Below, in pieces: positions 20,807 through 32,600 of a stretch of 64,000 bases of DNA. The DNA comes from Leuctra nigra (Eukaryota > Arthropoda > Insecta > Plecoptera > Leuctridae). The DNA lies in NCBI GenBank assembly GCA_934045905.1, contig OW203762.1, positions 53,469,411 to 53,533,410 on the forward strand, given 5' to 3'. Under the pieces are notes generated by a model. The model ran no database searches. It saw only the letters and a list, made by a program, of their open reading frames with translations, and had not been told where the DNA came from. Position numbers and translations under genes: made by a program. How positions within the stretch are numbered: the first letter of the stretch is position 1; every line of letters starts with the position of its first letter.

Positions 20807-21304
20807 TTTAAAGCTGGGTCCACATAGGCCGTTTTTCCGTTTTGCGTTTTTCTCTCTTGACCAATCACAAGCCCGCCGCACGCGGATTTTATCCTCGCCG
20901 CGCCGCATAAACTTCATCGAGGATTTTAAAAAAGACTCGCGGCGGAAGTGACGTAAAACTTTTAACACCCAATTCGGTACGACTACGTCACATGGTCAAA
21001 TAACATTGCCGATCTGACACTAAATACATTATTTTAAAATGACATACCTGTTATTAGTCCATCTAATTACTCACAAACTGTCACAGACAGATAAAAATAA
21101 TGTTGAATGCATTTACTTGTTTTCCACGGCCTCCTGACATCTCGAATGTAAAGTTTAAAGAAGGCGGGGATCAAGGGGCTTACAAATGTTTTTGTAGAAT
21201 ACGCAAAACGCTCTATGTGGACAGTCCTACCAAAAACGGAGATGTTCAATGAGTAAAAACGGAAAACGCAAAACGGAAAAACGGTCTATGTTGACCCAGC
21301 TTAA
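20807..21304. mobile_element. Inverted-repeat MITE (AAGCTGGGTCCACAT ends)
   Basis: AAAGCTGGGTCCACATAGG at the left and TATGTTGACCCAGCTT at the right are inverted. The arms continue through CGTTTTTCCGTTTTGCGTTT and its complement. Flanking TTTAAA/TTAA hints at a TTAA or TA target. Confidence 0.8.
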
Positions 21305-22236
21305 GAGTTATAACATGCCATTACACATGTTTTGATTTTTTTTGTAATTTATTGAAGGAAATTTCAGATATTATTTTATCACTGCTCCTTTGATGCAGTT
21401 CCTTGGATTTTGTTTGATTTTCTTCAAAGGGGTTTCCAAGGCCTATAGAACACTCAGCTAATTTGTATACATTTTCCATGCAATGCGAAGGTTGGCTTAT
21501 CAACACGTTAAACGGATCGATTATGTTGTTCTTGTTAGTAATTTATTTACCTACTCTATTTTATTGGTAGTAAGTACCTAGGAAGTTCACCAAAATGTAT
21601 TAATTTTTAAAATCCTATTAATGACTCACTGAACGTTGAAAATAAAATTATTTGGATAATTTATTAGTTCTGCATGCACTGCACATGGAGTGAATGTGGT
21701 GAAAATATGAATCATGATTGATAAGACAATTGTCTCATTGTCGGGGTTTAGTATGTATGACTAAATGTTTGTACCTACTCTTTACCATTCCACCTGCACA
21801 GGCATTTTATTATGATAAAATGTTTTTACTCTTTTCAGATTTGAGTACTTTGTTGCTGTCTACACTTGGTTATATTCGATCGAAGATTTGTTTGGAACAT
21901 TTTAATTAACCTTGGGAAAAAAATATTCTGGTGATTCAACGAGTCTTGTAACTTATTTTTTCCTAAGATTAAATGAGGAATGTATTGAATACTATTGGCG
22001 TGCGTATGAATGGGTCAAGATTGGTTTATCAGGTGTGTACTAACGTATAATGACTACAAATTTAGTTTGCTCCATACTACAGCAGCAATCATTATTTATA
22101 ATGATAAATTGTATAATTGTGTGCACCAGTTTTAAATAGTCCTCTAGTTAATTCTTGAGTGTGTAGATGTGAATGGCTGGATCATATTGGGCTGGCAAAT
22201 GCTGCTTTTTTCTTGAAACATTGGTGTACACCTATA

Positions 22237-22242
22237 AATAAA
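22237..22242 (+). promoter_or_regulatory. Candidate Rab1 polyadenylation signal
   Basis: AATAAA about 400 bp into the proposed last 3' UTR exon. A second AATAAA is at 22874-22879. Confidence 0.4.
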
Positions 22243-23254
22243 TTTGCGTTTCTACAATAGTGGAGTACTGAATATTAAAAGGTAATTAAAGTGTATTTAA
22301 TATAGGATTTGATATTTCTCAAAACAATACATATTCACAATGTATAAAACTATTATTATTGATTGATTATATACATAGTATAAATAATATTTAATATTAT
22401 AGATTAATAGTTATAAATTAGTAATTTCCCCAAAAATTTGCAGTTTACAAGATAGAATTGCAAAATTTTATTTCAAGTTTAGAAATAATTTCATTGGAAC
22501 ATACCATGCTAATCAGTAATCATCTTGTGCACGCTTTAAGCTTTACAATAGATTATGTAAATTATCTAAGTGCAAGTCTTTTATTACAAAAAATACTTGT
22601 TGGTTGGTTCAAAATGCCTCGACTCGCTCAGTAGACATCCTTCAAAAGTCGATGAAACACGAGAGCACTGTGCTAGAACATATTCTAGCACTAGCAACAT
22701 TATGTTATTATTTATTATATCGTGTAAGTTGCTTCCCCATTGTTTTGGCCTGCGGTTCCAGTGGGTCGGCATTGTGGCATGCTTCAGGGCAAGTTAGTGG
22801 TACTTGACTATATCTTGTTCATTCCACATGTTTCAAATTGATGAAATTCTGTAAACTGTTACCCAGAATTAAGAATAAATGTACTGTAAAAATATTATGA
22901 GACTTTTTGATTGCTTCATTCATATTGTTCCTCTAGTGCCGTGTGCAATGCATCAATTATCTATTACTCTCCTAGACCCAGGGGTGTAGTCGGGCCAGGG
23001 CGTAGCAACTTTTTTGTATAATCAAAATATAATTAAGTCAATAAATATTTAAAATCGGTTTGTTAAAGAAATTGCACTTCAATTTCTGTGTCGCAATTTT
23101 CTGACGAAATTAAATGACTCGCTACTCCGTTTTTATGCATCAGATTCATATTAAATCTTCATGAGAGTGTTAAAAAGAAAAATTACTGTTTGAATAAGGT
23201 ACTTTCTGAATTTTCTTTTCAATTATGCCGCTGCGATTCTGAAAAAAGTGGATG

Positions 23255-23645
23255 ATTCACACTACTGTGGCGCTTCATTAAATATTAATCAGAGTTATTT
23301 TAATCAGCAGAGAAAAAATTATCTGCTGGAGCTATCCAGGTACAATTCTGAAAAATTGAATGAATAATAACTATTCTGCATCCCTTCAAATAATAATCAC
23401 GAGTCATTTTAATCTTGTTAAAGAGAAAAGAAAATCAAAAAATTCGCTACGCGGCATTTTCCAGGTAAAATGTTGACCAAATTCGATGATTTAACTCCTC
23501 CGTGTCCCTTCAATAAAATTAATCCAAGTCGTTTTAATGTCTAAAAAAACGCTGCACGGCATTTTTCAGGTAAACTTCTGACAAATTGAACGATTAAGCT
23601 TTCTGTGTCCCTTTAATAAAATAGTAATGGGTCATTATCACATAA
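23255..23645. repeat. Degenerate tandem repeat, about 110 bp unit
   Basis: About four units share GGCATTTTTCAGGTAAA.TTCTGACAAATT, then CTGTGTCCCTT.AATAAA and GTCATTTTAAT. It lies inside the hAT-like element. Confidence 0.65.
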
Positions 23646-24319
23646 GTCTAATATTTCAGATATAAAAAAATAAAAATAAAGTGATTTTAAAAAATTCCAA
23701 AAAAATATGGGAATAAGAAGGGATGATCTTAGACCATAAAAGGTTGTAGGTTATCATCTCACTCATATATTATAATATTATGTTATAATAATGATTATAA
23801 TAACTAGGGGAATGACATAATTGTATAGCTAGGGGAATGACAAACACATAGTTTTAATGCTACCAAATCTTTGTTGGTTGATGTTTTTGGACAAAATTTT
23901 GAGGTTAGAATCTACACTTTGTATTCTCTGAGAATATCCCAAAGACAATTGTGAAATTTTTAATCAACCATTTCTACATTAGCTAGGGTAATGACCGAAA
24001 AAAATTACACTCGCCAAAATCTTGGTCAAGATGATTCGCCAACAGGAAGAATGTCACTGAAAATTGCTGCAATTCAAATCATCACAACTTCAAGACATTG
24101 AAGGTAGCTTCAGCGTCAGTGCAGGACGAAATACCAACCACAAACAAACAAAAAATTAAAACTAAGTTGAGCTAGGGGAATAACTCTGAACCCTGGGGAC
24201 AAACTTTAAGAGTATCTCGCAATAATATTATTGAGCGAGCGTCTCCTTTTGGCTCTTTTGGCACGGACCTCTGTTTTTTTTTTTTTTTTTTTTTTTGTTT
24301 TTGGCTGCTAATATCCGAT

Positions 24320-25030
24320 ACACAGGTCGCACCGTTTCACCGATCGATCTGAAATTTTGCACACATGTAAAACCAACCTTCTCTGTTTGCAGACCCTAAT
24401 TTTTTTGAAATCCATTCATTGGTTGAAATTTAAATAAACATCTCCTGATAGGCTGAAAAATGAAAATGGACTACGACAAATGTGATCGACCTTATATTTT
24501 GCATGGTCATTAGGACCAACATTGTCTCTTATTTTACAAATTTTCAGCCAAATCCTCCTATTAGTTAAAATTTAAAAAAATATTTCATGTGCTTTTTGAA
24601 ATTTAATCCAGAACCGTTTGACCGATCAACTTAAAATTTTGTATGGTCATCGGGTCCAACATTATCTGTATTTTTGACATTTTCAGACTAAACTGTGTTT
24701 AAATTCAAAAGTTATCGACAGTTTACGGATATTTTGCGTGTTGGCTATCATATTTCTCGAATTTCATATTTCACGGAATCTTCGAATCTTCACTTCAAGG
24801 TTGTTAGAGCAGAAACTTTCAAACGTATTATGAAACTGATATGACCGTTTAACATTTTTTTGAACGATATCCTGTGATTTTTGGAAATTAACAAGGAATC
24901 GTTCAATCATAAAGGTTCAATCGATCAACTTAAAACTTTGCGTGGTTATTGGGACCAATATTTTAGGAATTGTTGGAGATTTTCATACAAGTCTGTGACG
25001 AAATTCAAGAATTATTGGCTTTTAAGGACA
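24320..25030. repeat. Degenerate tandem repeat, about 170 bp unit
   Basis: Units share ACCGATCAACTTAAAATTTTG, GGTCAT.GGGACCAACATT and ATTTTCAGAC.AA.CTGT. It lies inside the hAT-like element 22979-25793. Confidence 0.65.
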
Positions 25031-25925
25031 TTTTCGATAAACATAATTTCGGTTCGAGGTGTTGCACGTATCCGTGCTCGCTCATCAACGCGTTACTCAG
25101 AGCGTTTTCCTAGTTATAATATTTAGTAGTTTTCATTGATATTTTATCTTTTCTGATTATTGATTATCCAAATTAATTTTTGTGTATTTTTATACCTCCA
25201 GGGAACATCATTTGTCTAGTTCTATCGGGTGGCAGCCAGGTTTGGGACAGGCTAGGGGAATGACATTTGGGGGGTATTTTGGTCTGCCCCAGCCCTACAT
25301 TTACATTGGGAGAGATAATACTAAACTGATTTAGTAAAACAGGTTCTATATAAAAATAATAAAAATTGTTTGTAATAAAATACATGCAAGTTAAGATTTA
25401 AATGCACAGGGACATGAATATTAGACTTATGTGATAATGACCCTAATAAAGGTTAATCATGTGGTAGGAAGATAAAAATTAAATATTTTGCTGTGGGGCA
25501 TTTTTCAAGGTAAAATTCTGACAAATTTCATTGTTTCACTTTTGAGTTATTTAATATTTTTATTATATTATCATATTATGCATCAAAAACAAAACATTGA
25601 GTGAGGGCTATATTTCACTGCTAACATTTTTATGTGAAAAGTTTGTGATGAAATTAAACTATTGACATTTCTGTTCTCATTCATTTTTCTGGGGGGGGGG
25701 GGGGATCCCTCAGACCCCCCTCTGAGATGATATCAACTTTTGAACCCCAGCATAGACCACCCTGGTACTATTATTTTTAGGACTACACCCCTGCCTAGAC
25801 CTCGAGTCAATGATTGCATTTGAACCTGAAGTAATCTTGTGACAAGATGAGATAACTTATGGAAGGAAATTGCGGTGTGGATTGGAAACAAAATTATGAA
25901 ACAATGATGCTGTTAAAGATGTGAA

Positions 25926-25931
25926 TTTATT
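25926..25931 (-). promoter_or_regulatory. Candidate TACC polyadenylation signal
   Basis: TTTATT on the plus strand is AATAAA on the TACC strand, about 700 bp past the TACC stop codon and outside the neighbouring hAT-like element. Confidence 0.35.
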
Positions 25932-26204
25932 AATCAAAACTAATCACAACTTCTCATACAACTAATCAAGGTGAAAGTCCGATACTATAGTACATATTAA
26001 AGAAACAAGCTTCCACTTTTAAAAATAGAGTAGCCAAAGGCCCACTTACAATTTACATCTTACTAAAATAGACAATCGAAGGCTTGTTGAGATTAGCTGG
26101 GTTCGCCAAAAAGATTATGAAACAAGCAAATTAACTTTGTGCAGATAGAGTCATAAGAAAAATAAATCACTTGAGAGTAAGACTCATCATATTACGCCAG
26201 GTTT

Positions 26205-26325
26205 GGATTAGCTAAATTATCGATAGTAGCCAATGAATCCAGTCAACATGAAATCCACAACCAATAGGATTTACGTACTAAGCTCCACTAACTATCGATG
26301 TTTTAATCCAAAGTTGATCCTAAGT
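26205..26325. repeat. Short MITE-like repeat in TACC 3' UTR region
   Basis: GGTTTGGATTA...ATCGATAGT at the left faces ACTATCGATG...TAATCCAAAG at the right. The interior matches 7955-8040 in Rab1 intron 1. Confidence 0.6.
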
Positions 26326-26634
26326 GGCCTTACATGTCTAAAGTAATTAATCCTAGACTAAAGAAATTTAAAATCTATCATATATATACATAGTACCTAC
26401 ACAACATAAGTAAAAATGTAAAACTAGGCAGGTATATTATGTACATGTACTAGATGTTCTGTAAGGTAAAGCTGAGCATCACCTAGATGCAATAGATGTA
26501 GCAGTTAAATTAAGGTAAGCCGTCGCATGTTGATTCAAGTTTTGCTTAATACTTCAGTAGTTAATACATACTTCCAATCGCAATACAAATAACAAATAGG
26601 TAAAATACTCGATAAAGTTTTAATAAGTGTAGAG

Positions 26635-29600
26635 TTAGCTTGTAACCTTAGCAATGAGGTCATCACAGATGGAAGCGAGTTCAAGATTTTCCTTCTGCTT
26701 CTGCTCCATCATTTCTTCCAGCGATGTTGCCTTCAGCTCGCTCTTCTTCAGCATTGCTTTCAACTTGGCGCATTCTGCTTGATGCGATCGCCGCACATTG
26801 TCCAACTCCTTATTGGCACTGCGAAAATAATTCACTTGATTAGGTACCTTAGTATCTTTGGATCAGATGAGTATCTAGTTCAGATTACAGATAGTAGTAC
26901 CTATACGTTCATTACGTTCAAATGGTATAATTGAATTGCCATTTTATCATATTTGTCGAATTTGCACGCTGAAATAGTGATGTCACAAAAAGATGTTATG
27001 TGAAGAAAACTTATTCAGTGCACTTCAATGACAATATTGAAAACTATTTTAATTGAAAATTTTAACAAAAACACCGAGGTTTGTTTAGAGTTTGACATTA
27101 TAAGGTGGTGCTGGTGCTTAGTAGGGGGGTGACCTTGACATCTGACAATCTAGCTCTAGAGATCAAGAACGCTCATCATTTAAGCCAAGGCCACATCATC
27201 AAACTGTTAACGAGCTGGACACTTACATTAGGACAAACCCTTTTGTAAGAAAGTTAAGAAAAATTTATCACTAAATTACCTACCTACTGTGCATAGATTT
27301 ATTAGATTAGATTAGTTTGGTTTAACGGCGCGTCAACGACGAGGTTATATTGCGCACATTAATTTTATATTTAACTTTGTTGAACATAATTGGAGGACAT
27401 AGGGGAGGGGTCGACCTAACGGGTCCGATCCGGGGGAGTCCAGCACTGGTGGGAAGGCCAGGCCGGAATGGGGACAGACCGGGGGGGGGGGGAGACTTCG
27501 GGCCGGCAGGACCCGATTTCAGGGGGATCACCATCTCGAGGGGGGAGGCCGGCCCGAGGGGCCCGCGAATTTAGGGAAGGCATGGGACTAGGTCGACCCT
27601 GGACTGCACTTAGTTGGGACCAACACCCGCTATGCGAGGCGGCCCCTTAAGCCCCACCACAGCGTCAAGGTGGCAGTCCATTGGTGGGGCATAGATTATA
27701 AACGAAGATCTTCAGTCTATTGCTGCATGGAGTGAAAGTCAAGGACTTTCCTTAAACACTTCGAAGACAGTATCAATGATTATAGGGAGCAAATGTCAAC
27801 GAATCAAAATACTTAATAGCGAGTTTAAACTAAATATAAATGGTTGTACAATTCCCATTTCAGAAACTTCAAGGAATTTAGGTTTAATCATGGATAGCCA
27901 AATGACATACACAGATCATATTCAGAAAGCAAACAGCAAAGCTTACGGCAAACTACGAACATTGCAAAGATTTAAACAAATCCTGACCAGGTCAACAAAA
28001 ACAAAGCTCGTTGAGGCACTTATAATATCAAATTTAAATTACTGCGACATCGTTTACGGATCATGCATTTCAAAGAAAGATATAGGACGTGTTCAGAAAG
28101 TCCAGAATTCTTGTGCCAGGTTTATATTCAATATTTAGAGAAGACACCATATAAGTCCCTACATTCAGAAACTTCATTGGTTGAAGATGGAAGCAAGAAG
28201 GAATCTTCACTTGACATGCGCAACGCACAAGATACTGTTAACAGGAGAACCTAAATATTTCAATGATAAGTTAAGAAGAAGACAAGATATTCACGGAAGA
28301 GATACGCGGTCCAAAGAAAAGCTCGACTTTGGCACTCATCGAGGTACAAAATTTAAGAATTGTTTTTCATATTCAGCCTCGGTAGCGTATAATGCAACAA
28401 CTAGGGAAGAGCAGACATTAAGTTTAATACCATTCAAGACACTAGTCAAGAACAAACTCACGCTAATTCAAGAACAAGAATTCAAGAACAAGAAGTAATG
28501 TGCATTGGAAGACAACAATAAAGATCACACACATCCTGCTGAGAATGTTTTTTTCAGTGGTTTTCCCTCAGCTAAAAAAAGCAAATGCTTGGATGTTCTT
28601 CCAATATTACCACTGACATTGAAGCACAACTATATGTATAATGACTTTTATGAATAACTTAAGAAGAAATAGGTAAACGGTGAAGAGGTGAAGCAGCTGA
28701 AGAGAAGAGATGGATGTATGGAAGATCAACGACTCGATTGTTGAATACAGACCAATTGTGTACCTATTTTATGTGCTCAATAAATTACATTATTATTATT
28801 ATTATTATTATATCATTATATGTTATTGTTTCATATTTACCTCTCTAACTGGGACATGGCATGGGACTTGAGCATGTCATACTTTTGGTCTTGTTTTCGG
28901 ACCGTTTCCTCATAGCGGGCCAGCGTGTCCCTCAAAACCTCCTCGTTCTTTCGGAAGCCGTCAATAACAGTCTTGCTGCGCTCATACTTTCTATAAAGAG
29001 AAAACAGACATTGGGAATTAGTATAAATTTCGATAGTGGGTCACAATATACATAACTTTGCTGGGCTGGGCTCAGGGGCGTGCAGTGCAGCCTAGGCAAA
29101 CTAGGCACTGCCTAGCCAGGCAGTTGCCATCCTAAGCTTAATTTTTATTTTACCCAATAATATTTTATTTTCATTAAATGTATTTTGTAAATGAACGTAC
29201 TTTATGGTATAATATTCGCGAGATGCTTAATATACACGTACAGAGCGTGGCCAGTCGTGCCCGCCAAAATTGCGATTTTTTAGGAAATGTTTTTAGAACG
29301 GCTAGTAGCGAGAGGACTAGGCTAATCGAACTGAGCGCCTGTGTTATTGTCGACGGGGATGGGAGGAAGAGTCGCACTCGCACTGTGACGTCACTCACGT
29401 CGCGTCATCAGACTAAACAGATTCAACTGCTTGCTCTCTCTCTCACACTAATGTTTCAAAGATGCATCTCTTTTCTCTCTCTAACAAATGCTCCAACGAT
29501 ATCTCTCCTCTCCCTCACTCCAACGGAAAGGCTACCCGGCTAGAACAGGCGATAACCTTGGGTCGAGGCAAGCTCAAAAATGCAAGTAAAGCATAAAATC

Positions 29601-32600
29601 ATAGGCGTGCGCAGGAAAAATCATTAGGGGGGGCCAAGATGGGCGCCGGCAGGAATAATGCTAAGGGGGGAAAAGGCCTGGGAAAGGAACTTCCACGCGT
29701 TAAGGGGGGTGTGGGGGGCGCGTCCCCCCACTTTGCCCCGCAGGGCGTTTTTTGGTTTTCTGGCACTTCAAAATCATTTTTGAGACGTTTGGGAGCCAAA
29801 TCTCTTACTTATGACAAAGGGTAGATGGGGTAAGAGCCCCCAGAAGACGTGAGTCCAGGGCTCGTAGCCCCGGAGAAAAATTGTGATCCTTAAGTGGATT
29901 TGATGGATTTTTAAGAGTTTTGAACATAGCATGGCCCTTTGAATTTACAAAAAATATTTTGGTTGAAAGTTAAAAGTGCTTGCTGTAAGCAAAATAAATT
30001 TTTAGGGCAAAAACATAGCGTTTTATGAGAAAACCGTGTTTCTGGAAGGTATCTAGGCAATGTTTTCGTGGTATTTTCTTTAAAATATTGTGTTTTGGAT
30101 CAACCTAGTACTTCATTCCAGTGATTTGAGCAACTCCAGTCTGCCCCGCAGCGAGATTTTTTTGTTTTAACCCTTTTAAAACAAAAATTTGACACTATGA
30201 GGACCACATTTTATAATTTTTTAGTTAAGACTGATCCTGGATCCATTAGGGGGGGCCAAGGCCCTCCCGGGCCCCCCCCCCCCCGTGCGCACGCCTATGC
30301 ATAAAATGTCCTCAACTTGGCAATAAAAATAAGCAAATGGACTCAGTTCGATTACAACTCTCATCGGGTAAACATATTGCACACATTTTGGGAAGTAAAA
30401 TGAGATTGTGTTGTTAACTTGTTGTTATTATGTTGTGTTGTGATTTCAATTGACTTTGATTTGACATTTCTATGATGTCAGTTTGTTGACTGCTCTCATC
30501 AAAGTTAGATATTCAAAGAGGTTTATAATTTGAAAGATTTGTGACGTGAGTTCTGATTGTGTTGAATGTGTTGTGTCAAATTTTGATTTCGATTGCGCTG
30601 GACATTGTAATTATGGCATTCCCATGCGTGTGTAATCAGTTGGATCAGTCGTTTACTTTCTCGGGGCTAAGGATAGACAGAAATGCAGCGCCATCGGAAA
30701 GTCCAAAATCAAAGTTTTTCAACACAAGGTGAGAGATTCCATCAAATTTATTGCTCCTATCAGGATTAAAATATTCTTAATAAGAAAAATTATGTTGGTT
30801 AATTCATGTTAAAAATGATAAATTAGTGATTTAGGGGGGGGGGGGGGGGACGAGTCATTTTGACTGGAAATGTGGAAAGTGCCTAGTCATGCTGGAAAAC
30901 CACGGCACGCCCCTGGCTGGGCTATAGTACAATGGAAACTCTATATTACGTTTCTCAATATTGCGTTATTCGCGTTAATACGCTTTATTTTCATGGTCCT
31001 GGCGATTCATAAGAACCAATGTTAAATTATTTCATTAGTACGTTTCTCAATAACACGTTTTTCTCGTTTATGTTCATAAATTTAGTTCATTGAAGTAAAT
31101 AACTAAGATTAGTACGTTTTTTCGTCGCCATTTAATTAAAAAAAAGATCGCAGCAAGAGCTAATGTTTTTACATTGTGCAGTAGCGGCATTCCTAGCGCT
31201 CTTCCTGCAAGCGACCCCCTCCCCCTAAGCCACTCACCCCACACAACCAAGCCCACAGGGCCACAGCACAGTTAGCTAAACAGTGTCACAAAGAAACTTT
31301 TTGGGATAAGTGTCAGAAAGAAAAAGTGATACTTTGTACTCTGTGCATACCTACATCAGCTGCCAAGCAAACAAATATTTTGCAGTATTTTCCTTCAGAA
31401 TCCAAGGATTAGGCAGGTGAGAGCATAACTTTTTATAGCTAGGTAGGTACATATAATAATAATAATCCATCCCTGGTTCCAATTCAATGGGTAAGGGGGT
31501 GGGTGTTCCCACCAACACTAGGGCCGCAGGACTCCTGGAAACCGGCTGGCCACGCCTGGCGTTTCCTCCTCTTCTTCCTCCTCTTCTTCTTCCACTTCTA
31601 ACTGTTCCACAAATTCCTTCCACCGTGTTCTGTCCTCCCACTGTCTCTCAGCCTCCAACTCACTCCACCTTCCTCCTCTCTCCAGCACATCCTCCTTGAT
31701 CAGTCCAATCCACCTGTCTCTTGGTCGTCCCACTCTCCGAGTTCCCAATGTAGCCGCTTCAAACACCCGCCTTGGCACTCTATCGGTTCCCATCCTCTTC
31801 ATGTGGCCGAACCGCCTAAGCCTCTCTCTTCCCAGCTTGAACACCAATCTTTTAACCCCAAGCTCTTTTCTTATCTTCCTACTTCGGATCCTATCCATTC
31901 TTGTCACCCCCTTCACACTCCTCATTTATATAAAACAATTAATTTGTTTTAATAAACAACTGTTTTGAAATGATAATGTCTTTAATATCGTTTTATTTTA
32001 GACAAGTGATATTTTCGAAATCTGAACACTTTTATATCAGTTTCAATACATATTGCGTTTTTCGCGGTAATACGTTGTTTTTTCTGGTCCTTTGAAAAAC
32101 GTACTAATGAGGTTCCACTGTACTACCTATGGCTGGGGAGTTTTAATTACTAGTAAAAATATGGTGAAAGCATTTATTTAAATCTTGTTGCATGTAGTAA
32201 ATATTACCCACCAATTATACCAATGAAGTTAAAATTCTTGTCCAAATGGATGGATGAATGCTCCAATGTCTGTCTCTACTGAAAGCTATAACTGAGCAAG
32301 GTAATCTAGCAAAATATCTGAGCTCTTGAAAAGAGTAGGTATGTATACCCAACTCATAAATTATAGTAACTTGAATGCAACAGGGAAATATTTTCTGGAA
32401 TTACTTATGAGCAGAACCTACTTGTGAACATCTGAGAAGGCAATCTCTATGTTGGAGAGATGGTGCAGCGCGCTCTCCTTCTCTTTGTTGACGGAATCCA
32501 TCTGCGCCGCGTGCAGTTGCTTGTCGTGCTCCTTCTCCGCCACGAGCCGCGAGATGGTCTTCTCGTACTCCTCCATGATAAGACTCATCTGTTGCTGGGA

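Larger units (their letters stand above)
20456..21838 (+). other. Possible intron in the Rab1 3' UTR
   Basis: The donor GTAAGT lies 14 bases after the stop codon, and TTTTCAG precedes 21839. If used, the 3' UTR continues in the exon from 21839. The intron would contain the MITE 20807-21304. Confidence 0.5.
22979..25793. mobile_element. hAT-like element, 2.8 kb, exact 8-bp duplication
   Basis: CAGGGGTGTAGTC and GGACTACACCCCTG are the ends, flanked by CCTAGACC at 22971-22978 and 25794-25801. Inside are degenerate repeats of about 110 bp (23260-23640) and about 170 bp (24320-25030), plus five near-copies of GCTAGGGGAATGAC. There is no intact transposase. Confidence 0.85.

Noticed and set aside
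27350..27650. Proline/glycine-rich proteins in the G-rich island
   Set aside because: The composition is explained by G/C homopolymers, and the frames end arbitrarily.
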